A stretch of 64,000 nucleotides of DNA from a virus: the IMG/VR virus record IMGVR_UViG_3300037010_001382, positions 61,974-125,973 of that record. One strand, written 5' to 3'. Shown one piece after another: positions 58,168 through 63,914 of the stretch. A model generated the notes under the pieces. It made no database searches. It worked only from the letters and a program-made list of their open reading frames with translations, and had not been told where the DNA came from. Position numbers and translations under genes: made by a program. Within the stretch, counting starts at the first letter, position 1; every line of letters begins with the position of its first letter.

Positions 58168-58528
58168 TAAATAATTTATTTGTTATTTCATCACTGATAA
58201 TCATACCTGTTTTCATCATGATGTCAATTTCTTTATTCCTTTCTTCTCTCTTAGAATCATAGATTAATTCATCCCACGAATCATTCCAAATTACTTTAAA
58301 ACGTTCCTGTTGTTCTTGATAGGAACCATATCCATGATTAGGTTGATAGGGTATACATTTAGTTCTAGTACCATCTGGATCAATAAAATCCTTTCTCAAT
58401 TGCTTCTGACCTAAATCAGACCAAAAATTATACTCTGGCATTTCAAAGAACTTATCTATAGCATGCTGTATTTTAACTGTAGCTATTTTCTGATTTAGCT
58501 CTTGGTCTTCTATACTAATATTATTCAT
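58157..58528 (-). CDS. hypothetical protein, 123 aa, packaging region
   Basis: Start chosen at the ATG at 58528 (MNNISIEDQEL); an ATG at 58552 would overlap the upstream gene more. Contains FFEMPEYNFWSDLGQKQLRKDFIDPDG and a Tyr/Pro-rich stretch, YQPNHGYGSYQEQQERFKV. Overlaps both neighbours by about 8-11 nt. No family recognised. The small-subunit function may reside in one of these three genes. Confidence 0.6.
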   Translation of the reverse strand: MNNISIEDQELNQKIATVKIQHAIDKFFEMPEYNFWSDLGQKQLRKDFIDPDGTRTKCIPYQPNHGYGSYQEQQERFKVIWNDSWDELIYDSKREERNKEIDIMMKTGMIISDEITNKLFNGS

Positions 58529-58805
58529 ATTCTTCGTCATCATACAAATCATCTGAAGTTAAATTCATTGACTCTTTATAGATCTGATCGAGATCTTCTT
58601 CTTTTGTTAATGGTGTAGTGTCTAGTTCTTTCTCACATCTATACTTCTCAAGTATGAAGTAGAACTCTTTGTCTGATATACCATCAAAATTTAAGTAGTC
58701 AGAAAGAGCTATAGACAAGTGAGTAGATAGCAGTTGGTTAGGATATTGTTTAGCTAACGCTTTCAGTACTATCAGGATCTCCTGTTTGTAGTTTGTTATT
58801 TTCAT
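58521..58805 (-). CDS. hypothetical acidic protein, 94 aa
   Basis: Start overlaps the preceding gene by 56 nt, a long overlap even here, but the frame is clean and no later ATG is useful. Helical N terminus (KQEILIVLKALAKQYP) and an acidic C terminus (LTSDDLYDDEEYE). No motif. It may be a DNA-mimic-like acidic protein or a packaging accessory; unresolved. Confidence 0.55.
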   Translation of the reverse strand: MKITNYKQEILIVLKALAKQYPNQLLSTHLSIALSDYLNFDGISDKEFYFILEKYRCEKELDTTPLTKEEDLDQIYKESMNLTSDDLYDDEEYE

Positions 58806-59112
58806 TCTGTATTTGTTTTTCTATATTGTAACGCTCTTCATCTGTTGCTATTGCTTCCCATTTACCTAATGGACAAGTTGAAGATAAAGATTTTGATTTG
58901 GCAGCTAAATGACATCCGCAACTTGTGCAATGTAAATCTGTTCTATAACCTTTATATGTTCCTGCTTCTTTGGCATTCTTTGATTGAAAAGGACAGCCAC
59001 TACAGATAGATAATCTGTGCTCTGATACTTCATCAATTAAGTTTACCAATTCTAATGGTGGAACTAAATGATTATGCCAACCTTCTATAATCTCTTTGAA
59101 ATTTAATCTCAT
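58750..59112 (-). CDS. zinc-binding small protein with CPLGKW motif, 120 aa
   Basis: Carries a Cys-based metal site: CSGC near residue 38, CTSCGC near residue 62 and STCPLGKW near residue 79. The pattern CxxC...CxxCxC...CPLGKW is seen in small uncharacterised phage proteins encoded near terminase. Four or more of the Cys can bind zinc. N-terminal helix EIIEGWHNHLVPPLELVNLI. Function unknown, possibly a packaging cofactor or regulator. Overlaps the upstream gene by 4 nt (ATGA). Confidence 0.65.
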   Translation of the reverse strand: MRLNFKEIIEGWHNHLVPPLELVNLIDEVSEHRLSICSGCPFQSKNAKEAGTYKGYRTDLHCTSCGCHLAAKSKSLSSTCPLGKWEAIATDEERYNIEKQIQNENNKLQTGDPDSTESVS

Positions 59113-59441
59113 ATTTTTGATTCTAAATAAGCTTTTTCATCTACAAACTGTTCTAACATTTTTAAGTACTTTACTTTTAACTTGTCAGTTATGTTTCCAT
59201 CTTGTAGTTGTAAATTGATCCAGTCGATCTTAAAGTTCATCTTTGCAAGTTTATTGATTACTACCCTATCTCTTGTAGAAAACTTTCCTAATCCTGAATC
59301 TTCTATTGTTGTATGTAAGTACTGTGCTTCATACACAGACTTCCATTTATGCTTTATTACTATCTCTACTATACTCTCTGGTATATTAAGTTGTACTGCT
59401 GTCTTACGTGTGATAAGATCTATAATACTAAGCTGTGCCAT
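59109..59441 (-). CDS. HU/IHF-like candidate, 110 aa
   Basis: N-terminal helices (IPESIVEIVIKHKWKSVYEAQ) are followed by IEDSGLGKFSTRDR, which resembles the helix-turn-strand core ending in GFGTF of HU/IHF proteins. crAss-like phages often encode IHF-like proteins. The C-terminal charged helix differs. If correct, it bends DNA in packaging or regulation; the alternative is a small packaging subunit. Overlaps the wHTH gene by 14 nt. Confidence 0.45.
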   Translation of the reverse strand: MAQLSIIDLITRKTAVQLNIPESIVEIVIKHKWKSVYEAQYLHTTIEDSGLGKFSTRDRVVINKLAKMNFKIDWINLQLQDGNITDKLKVKYLKMLEQFVDEKAYLESKI

Positions 59442-59793
59442 TTTCCTTTAACATTTTGATTACTAATATAATATCTGTATGTTGAGCAAAATCTGGCAAT
59501 ATAACAGGATTGATTCTTATCTTGTTTTCTCTATCCTTAATTAAGATGTTAAGCTTCTTAAGCTTACCAATGATATTATAAACAGATGCTGATGGAACAT
59601 CGAACTGTTCACAGAACTGTTGCTTGATAGGAGGTGTTGATAATGTACCATTAACTGCAGAGAAGGCAACAAGATTAATTTCATTCTTTGTAAGATGAAT
59701 ATCATTCAATGTAAAAATTATTGTATAATATTTCTTAGCGATATCAAACTCTGTTATATATGTTTTAGCTATTCGCTGAAAATTTGCTTCCAT
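59428..59793 (-). CDS. winged-helix transcriptional regulator candidate, 121 aa
   Basis: First gene of the packaging/portal operon. Residues ~35-95 look like a winged helix: LTKNEINLVAFSAVNG, a helix with PIKQQFCEQFDVPSASVYN as turn and recognition helix (IGKLKKLNILIKDRENKIRI), and a beta wing. A near-palindromic site covers its own -7 box, which suggests autoregulation. MarR-like or replication-initiator-like wHTH domains are both possible. Confidence 0.6.
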   Translation of the reverse strand: MEANFQRIAKTYITEFDIAKKYYTIIFTLNDIHLTKNEINLVAFSAVNGTLSTPPIKQQFCEQFDVPSASVYNIIGKLKKLNILIKDRENKIRINPVILPDFAQHTDIILVIKMLKENGTA

Positions 59794-59809
59794 TCCCTAT
59801 TTGTATTTA

Positions 59810-59858
59810 GTACCTATATGTAGTAAGATAAACTTACTTCACCTTACTACAAAGGTAC
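59810..59858 (-). promoter_or_regulatory. promoter with nested inverted repeats before the winged-helix gene
   Basis: The minus-strand -7 box TACCTTTG (59857-59850) is embedded in outer arms GTACCT (59810-59815) / AGGTAC (59853-59858) and inner arms GTAGTAAG (59820-59827) / CTTACTAC (59843-59850). No TTG -33 box at the expected place. It looks like an operator controlling the promoter. Confidence 0.65.
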
Positions 59859-59886
59859 AACAATAAATTAAAATAAAAAAACGTAT

Positions 59887-59904
59887 AACGCTATATTATG
59901 CGCC
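59887..59904. repeat. third, inverted and diverged copy of the GC-(A/T)8-GC motif
   Basis: AACGCTATATTATGCGCC matches the reverse complement of the 10565-10582 copy at 15 of 18 positions. It overlaps the stop codon of the 59896 gene and lies upstream of the operator-bearing promoter at 59850. Confidence 0.4.
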
Positions 59905-60240
59905 ATTAGTTTTATAATACTCATCTATTTTTTCCTGTAGATCATTCAGACCACCAACAATTGATAGCTGAATTCCATCTTCAAGACATAAATCTACTGA
60001 ATCAAAATGTGGATCTTCTGGATTGTTTGCCATTTCTTCTAATGAATAAGATTCAATTGCCATAATAATCCTCTTAGGATCTACAAATACTCTTGAAGGA
60101 TATGTCTTAGGAATCATTGGTTCTTCAATGTCCTTCTTCCACTCATTACCTTCTTCTTCTGAATCTTCTTGTGATTTGAAGTAAGCCTTATACTCTTTAC
60201 CTAAATAAGTTCTTGCTTCCAACTCTATTAAATGTCTCAT
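59896..60240 (-). CDS. hypothetical acidic protein, 114 aa
   Basis: Single-gene unit between the tRNA cluster and the packaging operon. Mixed acidic/basic helical N terminus, MIPKTYPSRVFVDPKRIIMA in the middle, and a C terminus rich in Asp/Glu. No motif or family recognised. Its stop codon lies in the third copy of a repeated motif; a promoter with a weak -33 box is at 60264. Confidence 0.65.
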   Translation of the reverse strand: MRHLIELEARTYLGKEYKAYFKSQEDSEEEGNEWKKDIEEPMIPKTYPSRVFVDPKRIIMAIESYSLEEMANNPEDPHFDSVDLCLEDGIQLSIVGGLNDLQEKIDEYYKTNGA

Positions 60241-60263
60241 CTAATTATTTTTATTAATTTGTA

Positions 60264-60294
60264 CAAAGATACAAATGTTTTATTACATTTCCTA
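60264..60294 (-). promoter_or_regulatory. promoter (weak -33) for 59896-60240
   Basis: Minus strand TATCTTTG -7 box (60271-60264) 24 nt ahead of the start codon. At 20 nt upstream the -33 triplet is TAG instead of TTG. Weaker copy of the consensus. Confidence 0.6.
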
Positions 60295-60309
60295 ATTTAT
60301 TTAATTAAA

Positions 60310-60335
60310 TAAAAAAAGACAGCACAAGGCTGTCT
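60310..60335 (-). terminator. intrinsic terminator of the tRNA cluster
   Basis: AGACAGC (60317-60323) / GCTGTCT (60329-60335), 7 bp, 5-nt loop, followed on the minus strand by T7-8 (60317-60310). It ends the tRNA transcript after tRNA-Gln. Confidence 0.9.
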
Positions 60336-60344
60336 AATTAAAAG

Positions 60345-60415
60345 TAGTTCTACCAGGACTCGAACCTAGAATAAGGGAGTCAAAGGCCCTTGTGTTACCA
60401 TTACACCATAGAACT
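60345..60415 (-). tRNA. tRNA-Gln (TTG)
   Basis: Minus strand, 71 nt. Acceptor AGTTCTA/TAGAACT, anticodon loop CTTTGAC with TTG at 34-36, T loop TTCGAGT, discriminator A. The 31-39 pair is mismatched. Last tRNA before the terminator. Confidence 0.85.
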
Positions 60416-60424
60416 ATATATGTG

Positions 60425-60496
60425 TGGAGAAGAAAGGAATTGAACCTTCTACGCAAGCCTCTTCAGAGCTTCACTCTACCGATGAGCTACATCTCC
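60425..60496 (-). tRNA. tRNA-Phe (GAA)
   Basis: Minus strand, 72 nt. Acceptor GGAGATG/CTTCTCC has a T-T mismatch at pair 6. D stem GCTC/GAGT, anticodon loop CTGAAGA (GAA), anticodon stem AAGCT/GGCTT, T stem GAAGG/CCTTT, discriminator A. Confidence 0.85.
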
Positions 60497-60501
60497 AGTA
60501 G

Positions 60502-60574
60502 CAGTCCATACGAGATTCGAACTCGCTCCGCCGACCGTGACAAGGTGGCATCTTAACCATTTGACCTATGGACT
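60502..60574 (-). tRNA. tRNA-Asp (GTC)
   Basis: Minus strand, 73 nt. Acceptor AGTCCAT/ATGGACT, anticodon loop TTGTCAC (GTC), T loop TTCGAAT, discriminator G as usual for Asp. The 28-42 position is a C-C mismatch in the anticodon stem. Confidence 0.85.
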
Positions 60575-60620
60575 AGGTATGCTGTTCATACTTGGTAACG
60601 ATTATACAGCAAACTAAGAT

Positions 60621-60697
60621 GTCTAGGTAACCGGATTCGAACCGATGAACACTCGCTTCCAATGCGAGGAAGTATAGCCATCTGCATGACACCTAGA
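60621..60697 (-). tRNA. tRNA-Pro (TGG)
   Basis: Minus strand, 77 nt. Acceptor TCTAGGT/ACCTAGA, anticodon stem CTCGC/GCGAG, loop ATTGGAA (TGG), T stem ATCGG/CCGGT. The D arm folds poorly. Flanked upstream by a terminator-like hairpin. Confidence 0.8.
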
Positions 60698-60701
60698 TAT
60701 A

Positions 60702-60737
60702 ATAAAAATCCCTCTAACAAATAAATGCTAGAGGGAT
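60702..60737 (-). terminator. terminator-like hairpin between tRNAs
   Basis: Minus strand ATCCCTCTA (60737-60729) / TAGAGGGAT (60716-60708), 9 bp, 12-nt loop, then TTTTTAT. It may stop part of the transcripts after the initiator tRNA, giving different levels of the five tRNAs. Confidence 0.75.
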
Positions 60738-60779
60738 AGTTGGAACTTTAAAGAAACGTTCACATTACAACATACCCTC

Positions 60780-60836
60780 TCCCTTATCAGGTTGATCCTG
60801 AAATATGCAAGGGAAAAAAGTAAAAGTAAAAGTAAT
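60780..60836 (-). other. hairpin with repeated TTACTTTT tract (candidate small RNA)
   Basis: TCCCTT (60780-60785) / AAGGGA (60809-60814) outer stem, inner TCAGG/CCTGA at 60787-60801, and three TACTTTT repeats at 60816-60836. It follows the initiator tRNA in the same transcript, with a terminator-like hairpin downstream at 60702. No gene is present between 60698 and 60859. Confidence 0.4.
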
Positions 60837-60859
60837 GTTTGTCATTTGTATGTTTGTTG

Positions 60860-60931
60860 TAGCGAGACTGGAGATCGAACCCAGGACCTTCGGGTTATGA
60901 GCCCAACGAGCTACCGCTGCTCCACCTCGCG
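60860..60931 (-). tRNA. initiator tRNA-fMet (CAT)
   Basis: Minus strand, 72 nt. First tRNA of the cluster, just behind its own promoter. Initiator features: C1 opposite U72 (no Watson-Crick pair at the end of CGCGAGG/TCTCGCT), three G-C pairs GGG/CCC at the base of the anticodon loop (TTGGG CTCATAA CCCGA), and an A11-U24 pair in GAGC/GCTC. It closely resembles bacterial tRNA-fMet. Phage initiator tRNAs are uncommon. Confidence 0.9.
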
Positions 60932-60941
60932 ATATATTTTA

Positions 60942-60972
60942 CAAAGGTAAATCAATTATTTGATATTACCAA
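60942..60972 (-). promoter_or_regulatory. Bacteroidota-type promoter of the tRNA cluster
   Basis: Minus strand TTG (60972-60970) in AATTTGGTAA, 20-nt spacer, TACCTTTG (60949-60942). The -7 box ends 11 nt before the tRNA-fMet 5' end, so transcription starts almost at the tRNA. Confidence 0.9.
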
Positions 60973-61060
60973 ATTTATTTTTAATTATTTTTAAAGAGGG
61001 ATTACTTGGTAGATTTAGAGTAGCACGTCTTCATGTACCAAGGTTCCTTTATGTCAGTAC

Positions 61061-61384
61061 TTACTTAATCTTCATTACAGGCTCTGGTTCACTCATCATT
61101 AAATATGTATCTAACATGAAAACCAATTTCTTTCCTGAGAAAGGTGAGAACATCACTCTATCTCCTGCTGCTAACGTTTTACATTCAGGTCCTACAGATA
61201 CGATTGTGCCAGTAGGTGGTTCTATATCTTCCATTCTTTGTAAACCATCACCATTATTTGTAATCTGTTTACCTGATGCTGTAACTAACCCACCTGTAGT
61301 AACGATCTCATGTACTGCTACTGGATCTGGTTTAATCAATATTCTATTTCCTAGTAATTCTATTTGTTCTATTCGTATGTTCAT
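61061..61384 (-). CDS. GroES-like co-chaperonin, 107 aa
   Basis: Short GroES-type protein. The N terminus LLGNRILIKPDPVAVHEIVTT resembles the start of GroES (I/VKP). The middle TGTIVSVGPECKTLAAGDRV and FSPFSGKKL correspond to the GroES core and roof, and the C terminus is EPEPVMKI. It is about 10 residues longer than GroES. T4 gp31-type phage co-chaperonins let GroEL fold capsid proteins; a similar capsid-folding role is expected. No GroEL is seen here, so it would use the host GroEL. Last of the PhoH operon. Confidence 0.8.
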   Translation of the reverse strand: MNIRIEQIELLGNRILIKPDPVAVHEIVTTGGLVTASGKQITNNGDGLQRMEDIEPPTGTIVSVGPECKTLAAGDRVMFSPFSGKKLVFMLDTYLMMSEPEPVMKIK

Positions 61385-61388
61385 TATC

Positions 61389-61562
61389 TTACATTAATAT
61401 TTTTAAACTACTCTCAACATATTGCTCTTTCATTTTTGCCATATCAATTATTAATACATGACCAATATCTTTACTTAGAGCTTCTATCATTTCTTCTTTA
61501 ACTATATTATATGCTTTTTGTTTCTCAATCATATCAGTATATATTTCATTTACATTACGCAT
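61389..61562 (-). CDS. hypothetical protein, 57 aa
   Basis: Short helical frame starting at the ATG at 61562, overlapping the end of the PhoH gene by 8 nt and ending 4 nt before the co-chaperonin gene. Product MRNVNEIYTDMIEKQKA onward is amphipathic, with many Lys/Glu and Ile/Met. Coupled overlap on one side supports a real gene. Function unknown. Confidence 0.6.
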   Translation of the reverse strand: MRNVNEIYTDMIEKQKAYNIVKEEMIEALSKDIGHVLIIDMAKMKEQYVESSLKILM

Positions 61563-62358
61563 TTTTTCTATTTGGTGTTAGTTCTCCTGCTTGTTCAAGA
61601 GTATCATAATTCTTAAGTATTAATTTTACCATATCATCTCTCATGTTATCATCTTCTGTAAATTCAAACTGAGCTACATTAGGAACACCTGTTAGAATCT
61701 TCTTTAGAACATTTACAGCTACATACTTCTTAGCAATGTCATTCTGTTTGATATCACCACAAAAGATAAACTTAGCATTCTTCTTTCCTATACGCGTCAC
61801 AATAGCCATTAAAGTCTTAATGTCGAAGCTCTGAAACTCATCTATGATAACTATTGAGTTTTTAATTGTACGTCCTCTAACAAACTGTGAAGCCTTATAC
61901 TGAAGCTCTTTAGCACTAACCATGTCATGAATTGTTTTATCATCTACAAGATCTTCAAATACATCATTAAAGTTCTCCATGTAAACAGCTAGCTTTTCTT
62001 CTACTGTACCAGGAGTAAATCCTAATTCTGAATCACCCACTATCTCTGTAGGTTTTGTTATGATAATCTTATTATAATCCTTTGTATCAGCAAACAATTT
62101 AAGAGCTGCATAAGCAGCACAAAATGTCTTAGCTGTACCTGCTGGACCTGTAATTACCGTAACCTTATTTTCATTAATTAACTTAACAACTTCTTTTTGT
62201 TTAGGTGTTAATTTAATATCATCATTGAAATTTATAAAAATTGCATTAGACACATCTTCCTGATTACTAAAAGCATTATAAAAAGGATACTGCTTTCTCT
62301 TATCTTCTTCTTGTTCTAACTGTACGTACTTTGAAACTTTCTGTTTACTTCTACCCAT
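61555..62358 (-). CDS. phoH: PhoH-like ATPase
   Basis: 267-aa P-loop ATPase of the PhoH family, common in phages and predicted to act on RNA or in stress and nucleotide metabolism. Walker A GPAGTAKT at residues 71-78, Walker B with VIIDEFQSF near 173, and a CGDIKQND motif further on, typical for PhoH. N-terminal charged extension of about 40 residues. It overlaps the 61-aa gene upstream (8 nt) and the 57-aa gene downstream (8 nt). Exact substrate unknown for this phage. Confidence 0.85.
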   Translation of the reverse strand: MGRSKQKVSKYVQLEQEEDKRKQYPFYNAFSNQEDVSNAIFINFNDDIKLTPKQKEVVKLINENKVTVITGPAGTAKTFCAAYAALKLFADTKDYNKIIITKPTEIVGDSELGFTPGTVEEKLAVYMENFNDVFEDLVDDKTIHDMVSAKELQYKASQFVRGRTIKNSIVIIDEFQSFDIKTLMAIVTRIGKKNAKFIFCGDIKQNDIAKKYVAVNVLKKILTGVPNVAQFEFTEDDNMRDDMVKLILKNYDTLEQAGELTPNRKNA

Positions 62359-62536
62359 TAGTTTGATTATGTATATTTATTTTGAGTTTGTTTACGTCTT
62401 GACGTAACTTAATTACTTCATCTAAAATAGGAATCATTTTTGACATCTCGCTATTAGGATTCAATCCTATCTCCTGTCTAAACTTCTGAATCTTATTAAA
62501 GATCTCATCTATCTGTTGTATATCTTTATTTTCCAT
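62351..62536 (-). CDS. hypothetical protein, 61 aa
   Basis: Helical, mostly polar small protein (EIFNKIQKFRQEIGLNPNSEM), overlapping both neighbours by 8-11 nt in the PhoH operon. Likely a coiled coil. No known family. Confidence 0.6.
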   Translation of the reverse strand: MENKDIQQIDEIFNKIQKFRQEIGLNPNSEMSKMIPILDEVIKLRQDVNKLKINIHNQTNG

Positions 62537-62732
62537 TGCGCACTAGAGATAAGTAATACTTGTTTCTATTCACTATATACATCTTAGTATCAACTGGTGA
62601 ATATTCAATATCTGCTATTGAATCCAAGAGATCCTTCTGATCCTTAGTAATGTACATCTTTATTCCTGTCTTATAATCTTCTAATATGTAATCCATTATT
62701 GTCTGCTTAATATTATGTAACGATACTTTCAT
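62526..62732 (-). CDS. hypothetical protein, 68 aa, first gene of the PhoH operon
   Basis: Start at the ATG at 62732 (MKVSLHNIKQ), since an ATG at 62771 would overlap the promoter. Contains short alternating strands (KMYITKDQKDLLDSIADIEY) and ends SLVRNGK. It heads an operon with PhoH and the GroES-like gene, transcribed from the promoter at 62741-62771. Function unknown. Confidence 0.65.
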   Translation of the reverse strand: MKVSLHNIKQTIMDYILEDYKTGIKMYITKDQKDLLDSIADIEYSPVDTKMYIVNRNKYYLSLVRNGK

Positions 62733-62740
62733 TATTAATA

Positions 62741-62771
62741 CAAAGGTATAACTACTTTTTGAATCTACCAA
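62741..62771 (-). promoter_or_regulatory. Bacteroidota-type promoter for the PhoH operon
   Basis: Minus strand TTG (62771-62769) in AATTTGGTAG, 20-nt spacer, TACCTTTG (62748-62741). It opens the minus-strand side of the divergent region. Confidence 0.9.
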
Positions 62772-63044
62772 ATTTATTTTATAATTTTTAGGTACTTAAA
62801 TTTTACATATCCCCCTATCTTATCTCCTGTAACTTATACCCCCTATACTTTTTATTTTTGGAATCTTTTTATGTGTATGTATAGTGGGACCACATCATCC
62901 CAACACCCCCTATAAGGTTTAGCGGGTGCCAGCCATCCCGTAGTGCATGTGTTGATATACATCCTTGTTGTTCAGCACAGTTCGTACTGTCCTTCAACAA
63001 TTGTAACCAAAACAGTGTGTGCCTACTATAGTGGCAATCATATC
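62772..63044. other. divergent non-coding region with CCCCCTAT repeats and hairpins
   Basis: About 270 nt without a convincing gene. CCCCCTAT occurs at 62811, 62839 and 62906. Hairpins: TGGGA/TCCCA (62884-62901), GCGGG..CCCGT near 62922-62941, and a nested one TTGTTG (62965-62970)/CAACAA (62995-63000) with ACAGT/ACTGT inside (62977-62990). It lies between oppositely oriented gene sets. Origin of replication or a control region is a reasonable guess. Confidence 0.5.
63001..63029 (+). promoter_or_regulatory. possible sigma-70-like promoter
   Basis: TTGTAA at 63001-63006, 17-nt spacer, TACTAT at 63024-63029, with an ATG at 63045. It differs from the Bacteroidota promoters used elsewhere, so chance is possible. 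It is the only promoter candidate for the right plus-strand genes. Confidence 0.3.
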
Positions 63045-63290
63045 ATGTTATATTTAATCTATTTGCTCGACACAACTCTTGCTGTAACTGGATTTACAGG
63101 TGATGCCATGCAGCGTATTGCGACTAAACATCGTGATGAATGGATTGCACGTATCAATGTGCAAATCATCATCACAACGCAAGCATGGAAGGATGCAGGT
63201 GCTATTGCTTACAATGCATTGCATGACCGTATTATCAGCTACAAGAAGATGCTGACATTAGTAACTAATGCACAGATTGAAGTAGCATAG
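63045..63290 (+). CDS. hypothetical protein, 81 aa, right plus-strand block
   Basis: Start chosen at the ATG at 63045; the frame is open back to 62943, but that part overlaps strong hairpins and reads as non-coding. The N terminus is hydrophobic (MLYLIYLLDTTLAVTGF), perhaps a membrane anchor; the rest is helical with AWKDAGAIAYNALHDRI. Codon use (GCG, CGT, CGC) differs somewhat from the minus-strand genes. No family recognised. Confidence 0.5.
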   Translation: MLYLIYLLDTTLAVTGFTGDAMQRIATKHRDEWIARINVQIIITTQAWKDAGAIAYNALHDRIISYKKMLTLVTNAQIEVA

Positions 63291-63311
63291 CTCATATCAT
63301 TATTATAAGAC

Positions 63312-63410
63312 GTTTAGGTTAGAGCCTTGAGGTGTTGCAACGCCAATGGGTTCTAATCTCATATCATTTGTTTCTTTTAATCTAAACCGTTCGCTCACGA
63401 TACGAGCACA
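63312..63410 (+). other. structured RNA leader before 63417
   Basis: GGTTAGAGCC (63317-63326) / GGTTCTAATC (63349-63358) encloses GGTGTT-GC-AACGCC (63331-63344). An alternative pairing uses GTTTAGGTT (63312-63320) with AATCTAAAC (63379-63387), sharing bases 63317-63320. A GCTC/GAGC hairpin lies at 63393-63407, just ahead of the start codon. It resembles a two-state leader or attenuator; no known riboswitch class was recognised. Confidence 0.45.
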
Positions 63411-63416
63411 ACTAAT

Positions 63417-63914
63417 GTGAAGACATCTAATCTTACATTGAAGACAGCTGCATTAGGTAGCATTGTTGCATTACAAGGCATTGACCTTGTTACATTACGT
63501 TTCATCAGTGAACGTCGTGAGAACAATTACAAAACAGATAATACTGATGTGATACATGATTATACTATCGCTGGTCTTGAACTAGAGATATTGAATCCTG
63601 ATGATGTTGATGAACTATTGCGTCAGCGTGGCACTCGTACATCTATTTATCAACTAATGGTTGAGATAGCCGAGAAGCAGAAGCCTATGCTTGATGAACT
63701 GCAACAAGAGATAGAGAATGAATTTGTAACAGTTCGTTGTCTTAATTTCATTGGTGTTGTTACATGTGATGAGGCAATAGCTTATACTAAAGCTGTAGCA
63801 TCTGTAGTCGCTGAACAAAACAAAGCGATGTTTCAATCATTACCATCATCAGAGAAGTTCATGGATACTATCATGAACATTGGTAAGAAACCTGTAGCTG
63901 AACAAAAAGCGTAA
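63417..63914 (+). CDS. hypothetical protein, 165 aa, right plus-strand block
   Basis: GTG start directly after the structured leader. N terminus SNLTLKTAALGSIVALQG may be a weak membrane or signal-like segment, followed by an acidic, helical, Glu-rich middle (DDVDELLRQRGTRTSIYQ) and a C-terminal helical part ending KKPVAEQKA. No recognised family. It is the last complete gene in the window. Confidence 0.6.
   Translation: MKTSNLTLKTAALGSIVALQGIDLVTLRFISERRENNYKTDNTDVIHDYTIAGLELEILNPDDVDELLRQRGTRTSIYQLMVEIAEKQKPMLDELQQEIENEFVTVRCLNFIGVVTCDEAIAYTKAVASVVAEQNKAMFQSLPSSEKFMDTIMNIGKKPVAEQKA

Noticed and set aside
60973-61060. Weak CTTGGTA/TACCAAG hairpin after the co-chaperonin gene as a terminator
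   Set aside because: A 24-nt loop and no clean T-tract directly after the stem; not counted as a terminator.
60960-61397. 145-aa plus-strand frame
   Set aside because: It is antisense to the GroES-like gene, which has recognisable family features.
62943-63044. Upstream extension of the 81-aa gene to a start at 62943
   Set aside because: It would code across a strong nested hairpin, has an unlikely composition, and the ATG at 63045 follows a promoter-like sequence.
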